A stretch of DNA of 5,144 nt from an uncultured Fretibacterium sp. (GTDB lineage: Bacteria; Synergistota; Synergistia; Synergistales; Aminobacteriaceae), in assembly GCA_937892105.1 (NCBI GenBank), contig CALAUZ010000399.1, positions 1 through 5,144 of the forward strand, read 5' to 3'. A program made the translations under genes and the position numbers. Below the pieces are notes generated by a model. It worked only from the letters and a program-made list of their open reading frames with translations, did no database searches and was not told the DNA's origin. Positions 1 to 5,089 of this stretch are shown in pieces. Position 1 is the first letter of the stretch; each line of letters begins with the position of its first letter.

Positions 1-215
1 AAACAGTGAATGGAAATATCGATGATCCGGAGTTTGGCTATACGTTCAGATACTTGGGCAAACAGGGCATACATCATGCTTTCAGAGAGATTAGCGGCGG
101 CTGGGGCAGAACTTATACAGACGCGCAGCTTGTCGGGAAGGAAGTAGTCGAAGTCCAAGAAGCTGAAGTTAGAAGACTGAGAAAGTCTCTAATGCAAGCG
201 GAAGTTAGGTTTTGA
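1..215 (+). CDS. C-terminal part of an unrecognised protein (5' end outside window)
   Basis: An open frame enters from the left edge (codons in phase with position 3) and stops with TGA at 213-215. About 70 residues are visible. A GTG at 6-8 could be a start, but no ribosome binding site can be seen before it and the frame is open to the window edge, so I read it as the 3' end of a longer gene. The visible protein has an aromatic and glycine-rich part (FGYTFRYLGKQG, then ISGGWGRTYTD) followed by a charged, probably helical tail rich in Glu, Val and Arg. I do not recognise a family and assign no function. The next gene starts 32 nt after the stop, which fits one transcription unit. Confidence 0.6.
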   Translation, partial: TVNGNIDDPEFGYTFRYLGKQGIHHAFREISGGWGRTYTDAQLVGKEVVEVQEAEVRRLRKSLMQAEVRF

Positions 216-247
216 GAAAGGAAAAAAAATGAGGGGGTGCGTAGAGC

Positions 248-538
248 ATGATGACAGGAACGAACAGAACAAACAGAATGAGCAGAACAAACAGAATGAT
301 AGGCAAAAAACTGACATCTCGCGAGATTTTAGTACTTACATTAACTGCCGCCGGATTTTCTGACAGAGAGATTGGAGAAATGCTGTATGTCTCTAATCGC
401 ACGGTCAACAATTACGTCCTTAATATCCGAGCTAAGTTGAATGCAAAGAGTAGAACGCAAGCCGCGGTTAAGGCCCTTAAAAAGGGGCTGTTGTCGTTTG
501 AGGAAATTGAGAAATACGAAGCAGGAGTAAGCAAGTAA
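248..538 (+). CDS. Small LuxR/GerE-type helix-turn-helix DNA-binding protein
   Basis: This 96-residue protein is almost entirely one LuxR C-terminal-like (GerE) DNA-binding domain. The domain begins at LTSREILVL (residues 22-30), continues through GFSDREIGEMLYVSNRTVNNY (helices 2 and 3, recognition helix around SNRTVNNYV), and closes with IRAKLNAKSRTQAAVKAL. No receiver or ligand-binding domain precedes it; instead residues 5-17 are a low-complexity Asn-Arg-Thr/Met stretch encoded by an 18-nt tandem duplication. It is therefore a stand-alone HTH protein, like small phage regulators or sigma-region-4-like proteins; its target is unknown. ATG 248 is followed by a second ATG at 251; the likely ribosome binding site is the GAGGGGGTG at 230-238. 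Internal ATGs at 278 and 296 lack a visible site but would still give the intact domain. Confidence 0.85.
   Translation: MMTGTNRTNRMSRTNRMIGKKLTSREILVLTLTAAGFSDREIGEMLYVSNRTVNNYVLNIRAKLNAKSRTQAAVKALKKGLLSFEEIEKYEAGVSK
265..300 (+). repeat. 18-nt tandem duplication inside the HTH gene
   Basis: Two adjacent 18-nt units (265-282 and 283-300), beginning CAGAACAAACAGAATGA, differ at only the last position. The unit length keeps the reading frame and encodes the NRTNRM/SRTNRM stretch ahead of the DNA-binding domain. It belongs to a wider pattern of short tandem repeats in this window. Confidence 0.85.
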
Positions 539-618
539 TTTTTATTTAATTTTTATTCTTGACGATAGTGGAAGATAGTGTCTGAAAAAGTTTTGAATGA
601 TCGGGGTGTAGTTATCAT

Positions 619-1047
619 ATGCGTGAATACATAATTGAAAATGAATTCGTCAAGGCAGTCCGAAAAGCCGGAGGCGTGGCTTACAAGCTCACATCTCAAA
701 CGACTAACGGACTGCCGGATCGTCTCGTTCTCTTCTTCCCCGGTAAGTGTGTTTTTGTTGAACTGAAATCGCCAGGGAAAATGCTACGAGCATTGCAGAA
801 GAAACGACGTAATCAGCTCATGAATCTCGGCTTCCCTGTTATCTGCATCGACAGGAAATCACAGATTCGGCCATGCATTAAAGCTATTCAGGCTTGGACA
901 CCAGGCGAGCCGTTTCCAGATAACATCGGTGTCAAAATTTCCGATCTCGACTTGGCCACGTTGCCTGAGTATTTGCAGAACCAATTGGGCGACATGGCCG
1001 ACTACGGCGAGAAGCTGGAAGAACCGCCAACGACTAGAAATAGTTAA
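619..1047 (+). CDS. VRR-NUC domain nuclease
   Basis: This 142-residue protein matches the VRR-NUC family of the PD-(D/E)XK nuclease superfamily, common in phage replication modules and at the C-terminus of eukaryotic FAN1. Visible motifs, in order: an N-terminal helix with Glu7/Glu9, the family-typical GLPDRLVL with Asp34, VELKSPG with Glu48 and Lys50 (the ExK of the active site), and Gln60 after it, followed by RNQLMNLGFPV, the usual final strand region. All expected catalytic positions are present, so it is probably active on branched or nicked DNA; exact substrate is inferred. The last ~50 residues are an acidic, less conserved tail. The start is ATG 619 with a GGGGTG site about 10 nt upstream. 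The 80-nt AT-rich gap before it (539-618) holds a TTGACG at 559-564 but no convincing -10 box. The SNF2 helicase downstream is its frequent neighbour. Confidence 0.88.
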   Translation: MREYIIENEFVKAVRKAGGVAYKLTSQTTNGLPDRLVLFFPGKCVFVELKSPGKMLRALQKKRRNQLMNLGFPVICIDRKSQIRPCIKAIQAWTPGEPFPDNIGVKISDLDLATLPEYLQNQLGDMADYGEKLEEPPTTRNS

Positions 1048-1056
1048 ACTAGAAAC

Positions 1057-1092
1057 AAACAGTTAAAACAGTTAACACAGCTAAAACAGTTA
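1057..1092 (+). repeat. Four 9-nt tandem repeats (AAACAGTTA) in the spacer before the antirepressor
   Basis: Units at 1057-1065, 1066-1074 and 1084-1092 are identical AAACAGTTA; the third (1075-1083) is ACACAGCTA. They fill most of the 67-nt spacer between the nuclease stop and the GGGAGGA ribosome binding site (1097-1103) of the next gene. They could be a repeated operator or simply slippage products; nothing in the sequence decides. Confidence 0.85.
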
Positions 1093-1114
1093 AATAGGGA
1101 GGAATGTTTCTATC

Positions 1115-1648
1115 ATGAATAGCAAGATTGATGGTAGCAATAATGCAAATAATGCCCTCAGCATCAACAGCATCAACATTACCGACAATGCCTTAGTCAA
1201 AGTCATATATAACGAAGAGCATCTGAACGAACGCCCTGCAGTGCTTGGACGTGAGCTTCACAAGGCACTGGAAGTCTCCACAGAATATCGCCATTGGTTT
1301 CCGCGTATGTGCGAATATGGCTTTGCTGAAGGTAAGGATTTCAAAGCGGTCATTTTTGACCGGGTTCAATTAGAGGGCTCCCGCAAAGTAGTGCGAGAAG
1401 TTACAGATCATCAGTTGACCATTGATATGGCAAAAGAAATTTGCATGCTTCAACGCACCGAAATCGGAAAACGCTGCCGTGAATATTTCCTGGAGATTGA
1501 ACGTCAGTGGAATAGTCCTGACGCTGTTATGGCACGCGCTCTACAAATGGCAAATAGGCGCGTGGACATGCTACGCCAGCAGACGTTACAACTTACTGAG
1601 GCTATTGCGGTCAAGGATCAGCAAATAGCTGAAATTGTTTATTTATGA
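1115..1648 (+). CDS. AntA/AntB-type phage antirepressor, lacking a KilA-C domain
   Basis: The 177-residue protein carries an AntA/AntB domain at about residues 40-130. Typical stretches are VLGRELHKALEVSTEYRHWF, then YGFAEGKDF, TIDMAKEICMLQRTEIGKRC and REYFLEIERQW. AntA-type proteins are phage or prophage antirepressors that relieve repression by binding a repressor. The domain is followed by the usual linker NSPDAVMARALQMANRRVDML and a coiled coil (about 145-173). In family members this normally runs on into a KilA-C domain, but here the protein ends abruptly at QQIAEIVYL, so the DNA-binding C-terminal part is absent. The 38 nt to the next start are too short to hide the rest. Residues 1-25 are low complexity and repeat-encoded. 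The start ATG 1115 follows GGGAGGA at 1097-1103 (11-nt spacing). Confidence 0.85.
   Translation: MNSKIDGSNNANNALSINSINITDNALVKVIYNEEHLNERPAVLGRELHKALEVSTEYRHWFPRMCEYGFAEGKDFKAVIFDRVQLEGSRKVVREVTDHQLTIDMAKEICMLQRTEIGKRCREYFLEIERQWNSPDAVMARALQMANRRVDMLRQQTLQLTEAIAVKDQQIAEIVYL
1139..1177 (+). repeat. Two 9-nt tandem duplications at the 5' end of the antirepressor gene
   Basis: AATAATGCA/AATAATGCC at 1139-1156 is followed closely by AGCATCAAC twice at 1160-1177. Both keep the reading frame and encode the Asn/Ser/Ile-rich NNANNALSINSIN stretch ahead of the conserved domain, so this N-terminus is probably dispensable for folding. Confidence 0.8.
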
Positions 1649-1686
1649 AAGAAGAAAAACAAGGAGGAAAGCGGGGATAGCCTTTC

Positions 1687-1773
1687 ATGAAATTTTTACC
1701 GCATGAATATCAGGAATACTGCATTGAATACATAAAAGCGCATACTGTTTCTGCTCTATTTTTAGACATGGGT
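1687..1773 (+). CDS. SNF2-family helicase, exon 1 (to be joined to 2269-3693)
   Basis: Exon 1 encodes 29 residues beginning MKFLPHEYQEYCIEYI, the usual N-terminal start of small phage SNF2 helicases, and ending in FLDMG, the first half of the Walker A motif. Read straight on, the frame hits TGA at 1777-1779, so an unspliced message makes only a 30-residue peptide. The continuation LGKTVITLTAL is found in exon 2, giving an exact LDMGLGKT P-loop when the 495 nt between are removed. An in-frame stop at 1678-1680 leaves ATG 1687 as the only reasonable start. The strong AAGGAGG at 1661-1667 is unusually far (19 nt) upstream; GGGGA at 1673-1677 has a more normal spacing. Joined length is 503 residues. 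Confidence 0.82.
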
Positions 1774-2268
1774 AAATGATAGCCCTTCATATCGAGTAAT
1801 TGATATGAACTCAACGTTAAATGCTTTTAACCCCTAAAGCTATGCAGCCCAAACAGTAATTGGAAACGATAAGCTGAGCGGCGTGAAAACAGAAAAAATA
1901 GCATAGATGGCACATGGAAATATCCTAAATGCTAATACGCTTTTATATATGTTACATGATATGTTACATGATATGTTACATGTTTATAGAAGCGGTACAA
2001 TGAGCTTTTAGCAGGGAATGCCCTAAACTCGTAAAATCGTATAAACACTTAAGAGTATGGGAAACCCTCAACGACTATTGGATTGAGTCCAAGTAAAGCC
2101 GCAAGCTAATGGCGGAAGAAAAATGTTGCTCCGTGCGTAAATGGGCAAAAACTTAGATACTTATGCATTTATAAACGCATGGATGAAGATATAGTCTGCA
2201 CTGACACGAAAGTGCCAGATGTCTGAAAAGGCTACTCTGATGTTGCGAATCAGGGTGAACCTAATGGT
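1774..2268 (+). ncRNA. Group I intron, no homing endonuclease gene, inserted in the helicase Walker A codons
   Basis: Core elements visible in order: P1, with exon GGGT (1770-1773) pairing to the guide GCCC (1782-1785) and a U-G wobble at the cleavage site; P2, a perfect 8-bp stem TTCATATC (1786-1793)/GATATGAA (1802-1809); the P7 5' strand GACTA (2073-2077) in a classic CAACGACTA context; hairpin TTGGA/TCCAA (2078-2082/2088-2092) and hairpin CCGC/GCGG (2099-2102/2112-2115), which look like P7.1 and P7.2 of subgroup IA; a P8-like stem ATGC/GCAT (2163-2166/2177-2180); the P7 3' strand within the signature AAGATATAGTC (2186-2196); P9 with a GAAA tetraloop (2201-2218); and a 7-bp stem 2235-2241/2249-2255 just before the 3' end. 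P3-P6 strands were not resolved. No ORF of useful size lies inside. Exact boundaries can slide by up to three nucleotides without changing the protein. Self-splicing is inferred. Confidence 0.88.
1949..1982 (+). repeat. 12-nt tandem repeat inside the intron
   Basis: The unit ATGTTACATGAT occurs at 1949-1960 and 1961-1972, with a third partial copy at 1973-1982. Each unit contains ATGT-T-ACAT, which is self-complementary, so the array could extend or perturb a peripheral stem between P2 and the catalytic core. It lies outside the recognised core elements. Confidence 0.85.
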
Positions 2269-3693
2269 CTAGGAAAAACAGTAATTACATTAACAGCTTT
2301 GAATGATTTAATCTTGGACGAGATGAAAGTTTCAAAAGTTCTTGTCATAAGCCCTCTTAGAGTGGCCTCAACGACATGGCCGGAGGAAATCAAGAAGTGG
2401 GATCATTTGAAACATCTCGATGCATCCGTGATCATAGGAACTGTTAAAGAGCGAGTAGCAGCTCTCAATAGCAACACTTTGCTTCACATTATCAACCGCG
2501 AGAATATTAAGTGGCTTGTTGAATACTATGAGACTAACGGCTTGAGATGGGATTATGATTGTGTTGTTATCGATGAGCTGAGTTCATTCAAGAACTACAA
2601 ATCACAGCGGTTCAGATGGCTTCGGAAAGTCAGGCCTTTTGTCAAACGCTGGATAGGCTTGACCGGAACACCGACATCAAACGGCTTAATGGATCTATGG
2701 AGTGAAATCGGACTACTTGATGGCGGTCAGAGATTAGGACGCTACATCGGACGGTTTCGGGAGGCTTACTTCAAACCTGGCTCAATGAATCCACAGACAG
2801 GGATAGTTTACAAGTATGTTCCCCGTCCGGGAGCAGAGGAGCAAATCTACGAGCGAATTAGCGACATCACGATATCTATGAAGGCGATAGATCATTTGAA
2901 CATGCCAGAGTGTATATTCGTTAATCACGAAGTCGAAATGAATGACATCGAGCGTGGCTTGTACGAACAACTAAAGACAGAACTGATAATACCTCTGGAG
3001 GACGGAGATATTGACGCTTCTAACGCCGGTGCTTTGACGAACAAATTACTCCAGATGTCAAATGGTGCCGTGTACGATGAGAACAAGAATATACGGATAG
3101 TCCATAACAGGAAATTGGAGAAACTAGAAGACTTGATTGAAGCATCGAACGGTCAGTCGGTATTGGTGGCTTACTGGTTTAAGCATGACAGGGATAGGAT
3201 TATAAATTATTTGACTTCTCCAACTTCTCCAACTTCTCACATTTCTGCTGGAGGTGCTGGAGGTGCTAGTGTAGCTGGTGCAGGTTACGCTCTTGGCCGT
3301 GATGTGCGAGACCTGAAATCACCGGAGGATATAAGTTTGTGGAACGCGGGACAAGTGCCGATAGCTCTGCTTCATCCGATGTCTGCCGGCCATGGCATCA
3401 ACCTCCAATCCGGCGGTCACATCCTGATTTGGTTCGGACTCACTTGGAGTCTCGAACTTTACCAACAGACTAATGCTAGGTTATGGCGGCAAGGCCAGCG
3501 CAACGTCGTTACGATCCATCATATTGTTACCCAAAATACCGTGGATAGAGACGTGCTTGCGGACTTGGCCAGCAAAAATGTGACTCAGGAGAAGTTAATT
3601 TTGGCAGTCAAGGCACAACTCGGACAGGACAAACAAGACAAACGGTACTGCGAGGGTGATGTCGTGAAGGAGGCTGTTCAGCATGAAATGTAA
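2269..3693 (+). CDS. SNF2-family (superfamily 2) DNA helicase/translocase, exon 2
   Basis: With exon 1 this gives a 503-residue SNF2-like ATPase. Motifs (joined numbering): I DMGLGKT (27-33), Ia VISPLRVASTTW (55-66), II IDELSS (130-135, DEL instead of DEAH), III LTGTPTSNGLMDLW (160-173), IV SVLVAYWF (326-333), V SAGHGINLQ (401-409), VI QTNARLWRQGQ (429-439). All catalytic motifs are present, so it should couple ATP hydrolysis to movement on DNA in phage replication or recombination. Between motifs IV and V is a low-complexity insertion (about 345-368, SPTSPTS then Gly/Ala-rich) made by tandem repeats. A TTG at 2299 could be mistaken for the start, but that would discard the P-loop. The last 11 nt overlap the next gene. 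Confidence 0.9.
   Translation, partial: LGKTVITLTALNDLILDEMKVSKVLVISPLRVASTTWPEEIKKWDHLKHLDASVIIGTVKERVAALNSNTLLHIINRENIKWLVEYYETNGLRWDYDCVVIDELSSFKNYKSQRFRWLRKVRPFVKRWIGLTGTPTSNGLMDLWSEIGLLDGGQRLGRYIGRFREAYFKPGSMNPQTGIVYKYVPRPGAEEQIYERISDITISMKAIDHLNMPECIFVNHEVEMNDIERGLYEQLKTELIIPLEDGDIDASNAGALTNKLLQMSNGAVYDENKNIRIVHNRKLEKLEDLIEASNGQSVLVAYWFKHDRDRIINYLTSPTSPTSHISAGGAGGASVAGAGYALGRDVRDLKSPEDISLWNAGQVPIALLHPMSAGHGINLQSGGHILIWFGLTWSLELYQQTNARLWRQGQRNVVTIHHIVTQNTVDRDVLADLASKNVTQEKLILAVKAQLGQDKQDKRYCEGDVVKEAVQHEM
3214..3267 (+). repeat. Two 9-nt tandem repeat tracts inserted in the helicase gene
   Basis: ACTTCTCCA occurs about three times at 3214-3240, then GGAGGTGCT twice at 3250-3267. They encode SPTSPTS and GGAGGA in frame, between helicase motifs IV and V, where related proteins normally have a short loop. 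Two unrelated repeat units side by side resemble the tracts at the end of the window. Confidence 0.85.
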
Positions 3694-4516
3694 AAACAGG
3701 CCGAACGATAACCTGACAAAGAAACTGAAGCAGCTCAAGAAACACAGAGAAAAATTTGAGGAGCAACAGGAAAAGCAGGGTTGTCGTTATCCTTATCACA
3801 CGAAAACGAAAACTACGAAAACTGATGTATCGGTTAATGTACCAGTTGCTAAGGACACTACGACTCACGTTGCAAATCAGGCTATTAGGGCAGATTCAAT
3901 TTTTGATGTTAAATCGTCCCAAGCTGTTACTGAAGCCGAGCAGTCGTCAGCGAAAATCGCTACTGTTATAAATACTCCTGCTTCTCCCGCTTCAAAATTT
4001 GCTTCAGGCACAGTTATGAGTGACATAGTCAAAGTTGATGCGTGCAAGACGAACACAGCTCCAGCTACATTGACATCAAGATTGACATCAAGATTCTCAA
4101 AGTTCATCGATGTCTCGAAGGAACGACCTGACAAACGTTTTCATCGCATGGAGATTTGGTTCGCCGATCTCGGTTATCATGATTGGCGTTGTATCGAGGA
4201 AGGCTGGCATCCTGTCTTAATCATCAGCAATAACGCTAATAATGAATTCACGCCGATTGTCACAGTTGCTCCGATTACATCGAAGACCAATAAACTCTAC
4301 CTGCCCGGACACGTGTTTATCGATGCCACAGATGTCAGCGATAACGGTGCTGATATTCCGAACTTTTCATTCCGTTCAGGCAGTGTCCTGCTGGAGCAAA
4401 TAACGGTTCTAGACAAACGACAGCTTGAGAAATACGCTGGGAAAGTCGTATCGAGAGAACGGATCGGAATTTTGAATCAGGCGATCATATCTTTCCTCGA
4501 TCTTTTCTCGATTTGA
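3683..4516 (+). CDS. MazF/PemK-fold protein with long low-complexity N-terminal extension
   Basis: The last ~120 of 277 residues match the MazF/PemK (CcdB-like barrel) toxin family, which are mRNA endonucleases: MEIWFADLG (156-164), EGWHPVLIISNN (173-184), PIVTVAPIT (191-199), SGSVLLEQITVLDKRQL (232-248) and a C-terminal helix. The catalytic Thr of MazF corresponds to Thr199, but the catalytic Arg (GxRPV in MazF) aligns with His176, so RNase activity is doubtful. Residues 1-150 form a Lys/Glu-rich helix (10-32) and a Thr/Ser/Ala-rich, probably disordered stretch; standard MazF has no such extension (usual length about 110-120). No antitoxin gene sits upstream, where MazE is expected. ATG 3683 lies inside the helicase gene, 9 nt after AAGGAGG (3667-3673); translational coupling is likely. 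It may be a repurposed RNA-binding protein rather than a toxin. Confidence 0.8.
   Translation: MKCKNRPNDNLTKKLKQLKKHREKFEEQQEKQGCRYPYHTKTKTTKTDVSVNVPVAKDTTTHVANQAIRADSIFDVKSSQAVTEAEQSSAKIATVINTPASPASKFASGTVMSDIVKVDACKTNTAPATLTSRLTSRFSKFIDVSKERPDKRFHRMEIWFADLGYHDWRCIEEGWHPVLIISNNANNEFTPIVTVAPITSKTNKLYLPGHVFIDATDVSDNGADIPNFSFRSGSVLLEQITVLDKRQLEKYAGKVVSRERIGILNQAIISFLDLFSI
4069..4092 (+). repeat. 12-nt tandem duplication in the MazF-like gene
   Basis: ATTGACATCAAG is repeated exactly (4069-4080, 4081-4092), encoding LTSRLTSR in frame in the disordered extension just before the MazF-like domain. Another small repeat (ACGAAA-type, near 3800-3822) encodes the KTKTTKT stretch of the same extension. 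Confidence 0.85.
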
Positions 4517-4553
4517 AGGGCTAAAAAGAGAGACAGTAGAGAGAAGAGAGAGA

Positions 4554-4576
4554 CTGTAAGTCATCATTTTTTACAG
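4554..4576 (+). promoter_or_regulatory. Leader hairpin, copy A
   Basis: CTGTAA (4554-4559) pairs perfectly with TTACAG (4571-4576) around an 11-nt loop. It follows a purine-rich GAGAGAGA tract and is followed by GCGAGCAT, the same arrangement as in copy B (4912-4926). No U-run follows, so it is not a typical intrinsic terminator. Role unknown. Confidence 0.45.
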
Positions 4577-4580
4577 CGAG

Positions 4581-4785
4581 CATTATTGGGCATTATGGGG
4601 CATTATGACTGTGATGATTATGATGATTATGGAGTGTCTATGTATCTTACTGTATCTTACTGTATCTTATGCATCTAAATATGCGTGGCGTTATTTGCCG
4701 TTATTGCCATTATTTGCCGTTGTTGCCATCGTGCGTGGACATGCATAGACGCGCATAGACGCGCAAAAACGCACCAAAACGCACA
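4581..4785 (+). repeat. Mosaic of six different 9-10-nt tandem repeats in the spacer
   Basis: Read in order: CATTATNGGG three times (4581-4607), TGATGATTA twice (4612-4629), TGTATCTTAC three times (4641-4670), GTTATTTGCC and 9-10-nt variants four times (4690-4727), GCATAGACGC twice (4743-4762), AAAACGCACM twice (4766-4785). The units are unrelated in sequence but share a 9-10-nt length. No gene, tRNA or clear promoter was seen between 4517 and 4797. They do not resemble CRISPR repeats, which are longer and separated by spacers. Confidence 0.85.
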
Positions 4786-4797
4786 CTATTTTTAACA

Positions 4798-4852
4798 ACA
4801 AGGAGGAAACCGAATGTCCGAACAAAATGCGAATATGACACTTCCAGACGCG
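4798..4852 (+). repeat. 55-nt direct repeat, copy A (ribosome binding site plus first 13 codons)
   Basis: This stretch is identical to 5090-5144 at a distance of 292 nt; the match may continue beyond the window. It contains AAGGAGG at 4800-4806, a 7-nt spacing and the first 13 codons of a gene. Upstream blocks are shared too: AAGAGAGAGACTGTA (4544-4558 and 4902-4916), TTTTACRGCGAGCAT (4569-4583 and 4919-4933) and CGTGCGTRGA (4730 and 5051). Confidence 0.95.
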
Positions 4853-4888
4853 CCAAAGAAGATATTTTCTGGCGAGGCGGCAGGTTAA
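4814..4888 (+). CDS. 24-residue ORF from the upstream copy of a duplicated gene start
   Basis: ATG 4814, 7 nt after a perfect AAGGAGG (4800-4806), opens a 24-codon frame beginning MSEQNANMTLPDA and ending KKIFSGEAAG before TAA at 4886-4888. Its first 13 codons are identical to the gene start at 5106. I think it is either a truncated remnant left by duplication of the downstream gene's 5' end or a short leader peptide; the very good ribosome binding site means it is probably translated in either case. No known family. Confidence 0.4.
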   Translation: MSEQNANMTLPDAPKKIFSGEAAG

Positions 4889-4911
4889 GACGGCAGTGTT
4901 AAAGAGAGAGA

Positions 4912-4926
4912 CTGTAGGTTTTACGG
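4912..4926 (+). promoter_or_regulatory. Leader hairpin, copy B
   Basis: CTGTA (4912-4916) pairs with TACGG (4922-4926) around GGTTT. Compared with copy A the loop is shorter and one A has become G, changing a U-A pair to U-G, so pairing is kept despite sequence change. It sits at the same place relative to GAGAGAGA and GCGAGCAT. Confidence 0.4.
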
Positions 4927-4942
4927 CGAGCATCATAATAAT

Positions 4943-4969
4943 GGCATTATCGGCATTATCAGCATTATC
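4943..4969 (+). repeat. Three 9-nt tandem repeats (GGCATTATC)
   Basis: GGCATTATC at 4943-4951 and 4952-4960 and AGCATTATC at 4961-4969. This is the copy B counterpart of the CATTATNGGG array at 4581-4607; both follow GCGAGCAT, but unit length (9 versus 10) differs. The rest of 4970-5089 is AT-rich (notably 5009-5048) and holds no gene or clear promoter that I can support. Confidence 0.85.
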
Positions 4970-5089
4970 ACAGCCAGCATTGCAATTACGGCGTGTATGC
5001 CACACGGCAAGGAAATAATCTTTATTTGTTTGTTTAAATTTTTTCTTTGCCGTGCGTAGACGCGCCAGGACACTTTCAAAAATTTAATC

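Noticed and set aside
229..363. 44-codon ORF overlapping the HTH gene, preceded by AAAGG
   Set aside because: Its sequence is the repeat and HTH coding DNA read in another frame, with no recognisable protein; the HTH frame is clearly the real one.
559..590. Possible sigma-A promoter (TTGACG at 559-564)
   Set aside because: No -10-like hexamer lies at 16-18 nt spacing; the position fits CTGAAA instead.
1774..2268. Group II intron or insertion sequence in the helicase gene
   Set aside because: No GTGYG start, domain V, reverse transcriptase or transposase is present, and no target duplication is seen; the P1/P2/P7 elements identify group I.
2299..3693. Helicase gene starting at TTG 2299
   Set aside because: The homologous reading continues upstream through LGKTVITLTAL to 2269, and exon 1 at 1687-1773 supplies the rest of the P-loop; no ribosome binding site precedes the TTG.
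3608..4134. - strand ORFs opposite the helicase end and the MazF-like gene, and a + strand ORF at 3756-3971
   Set aside because: They are antisense or out-of-frame readings of well-supported genes with no recognisable domain.
4581..4785. CRISPR array
   Set aside because: Units are only 9-10 nt, directly adjacent without spacers, and change from one array to the next.
4730..4795. Intrinsic terminator formed by GTGCGT and ACGCAC before a T-run
   Set aside because: The loop would be over 30 nt, the T-run is short and displaced, and the complementarity follows from the repeats.
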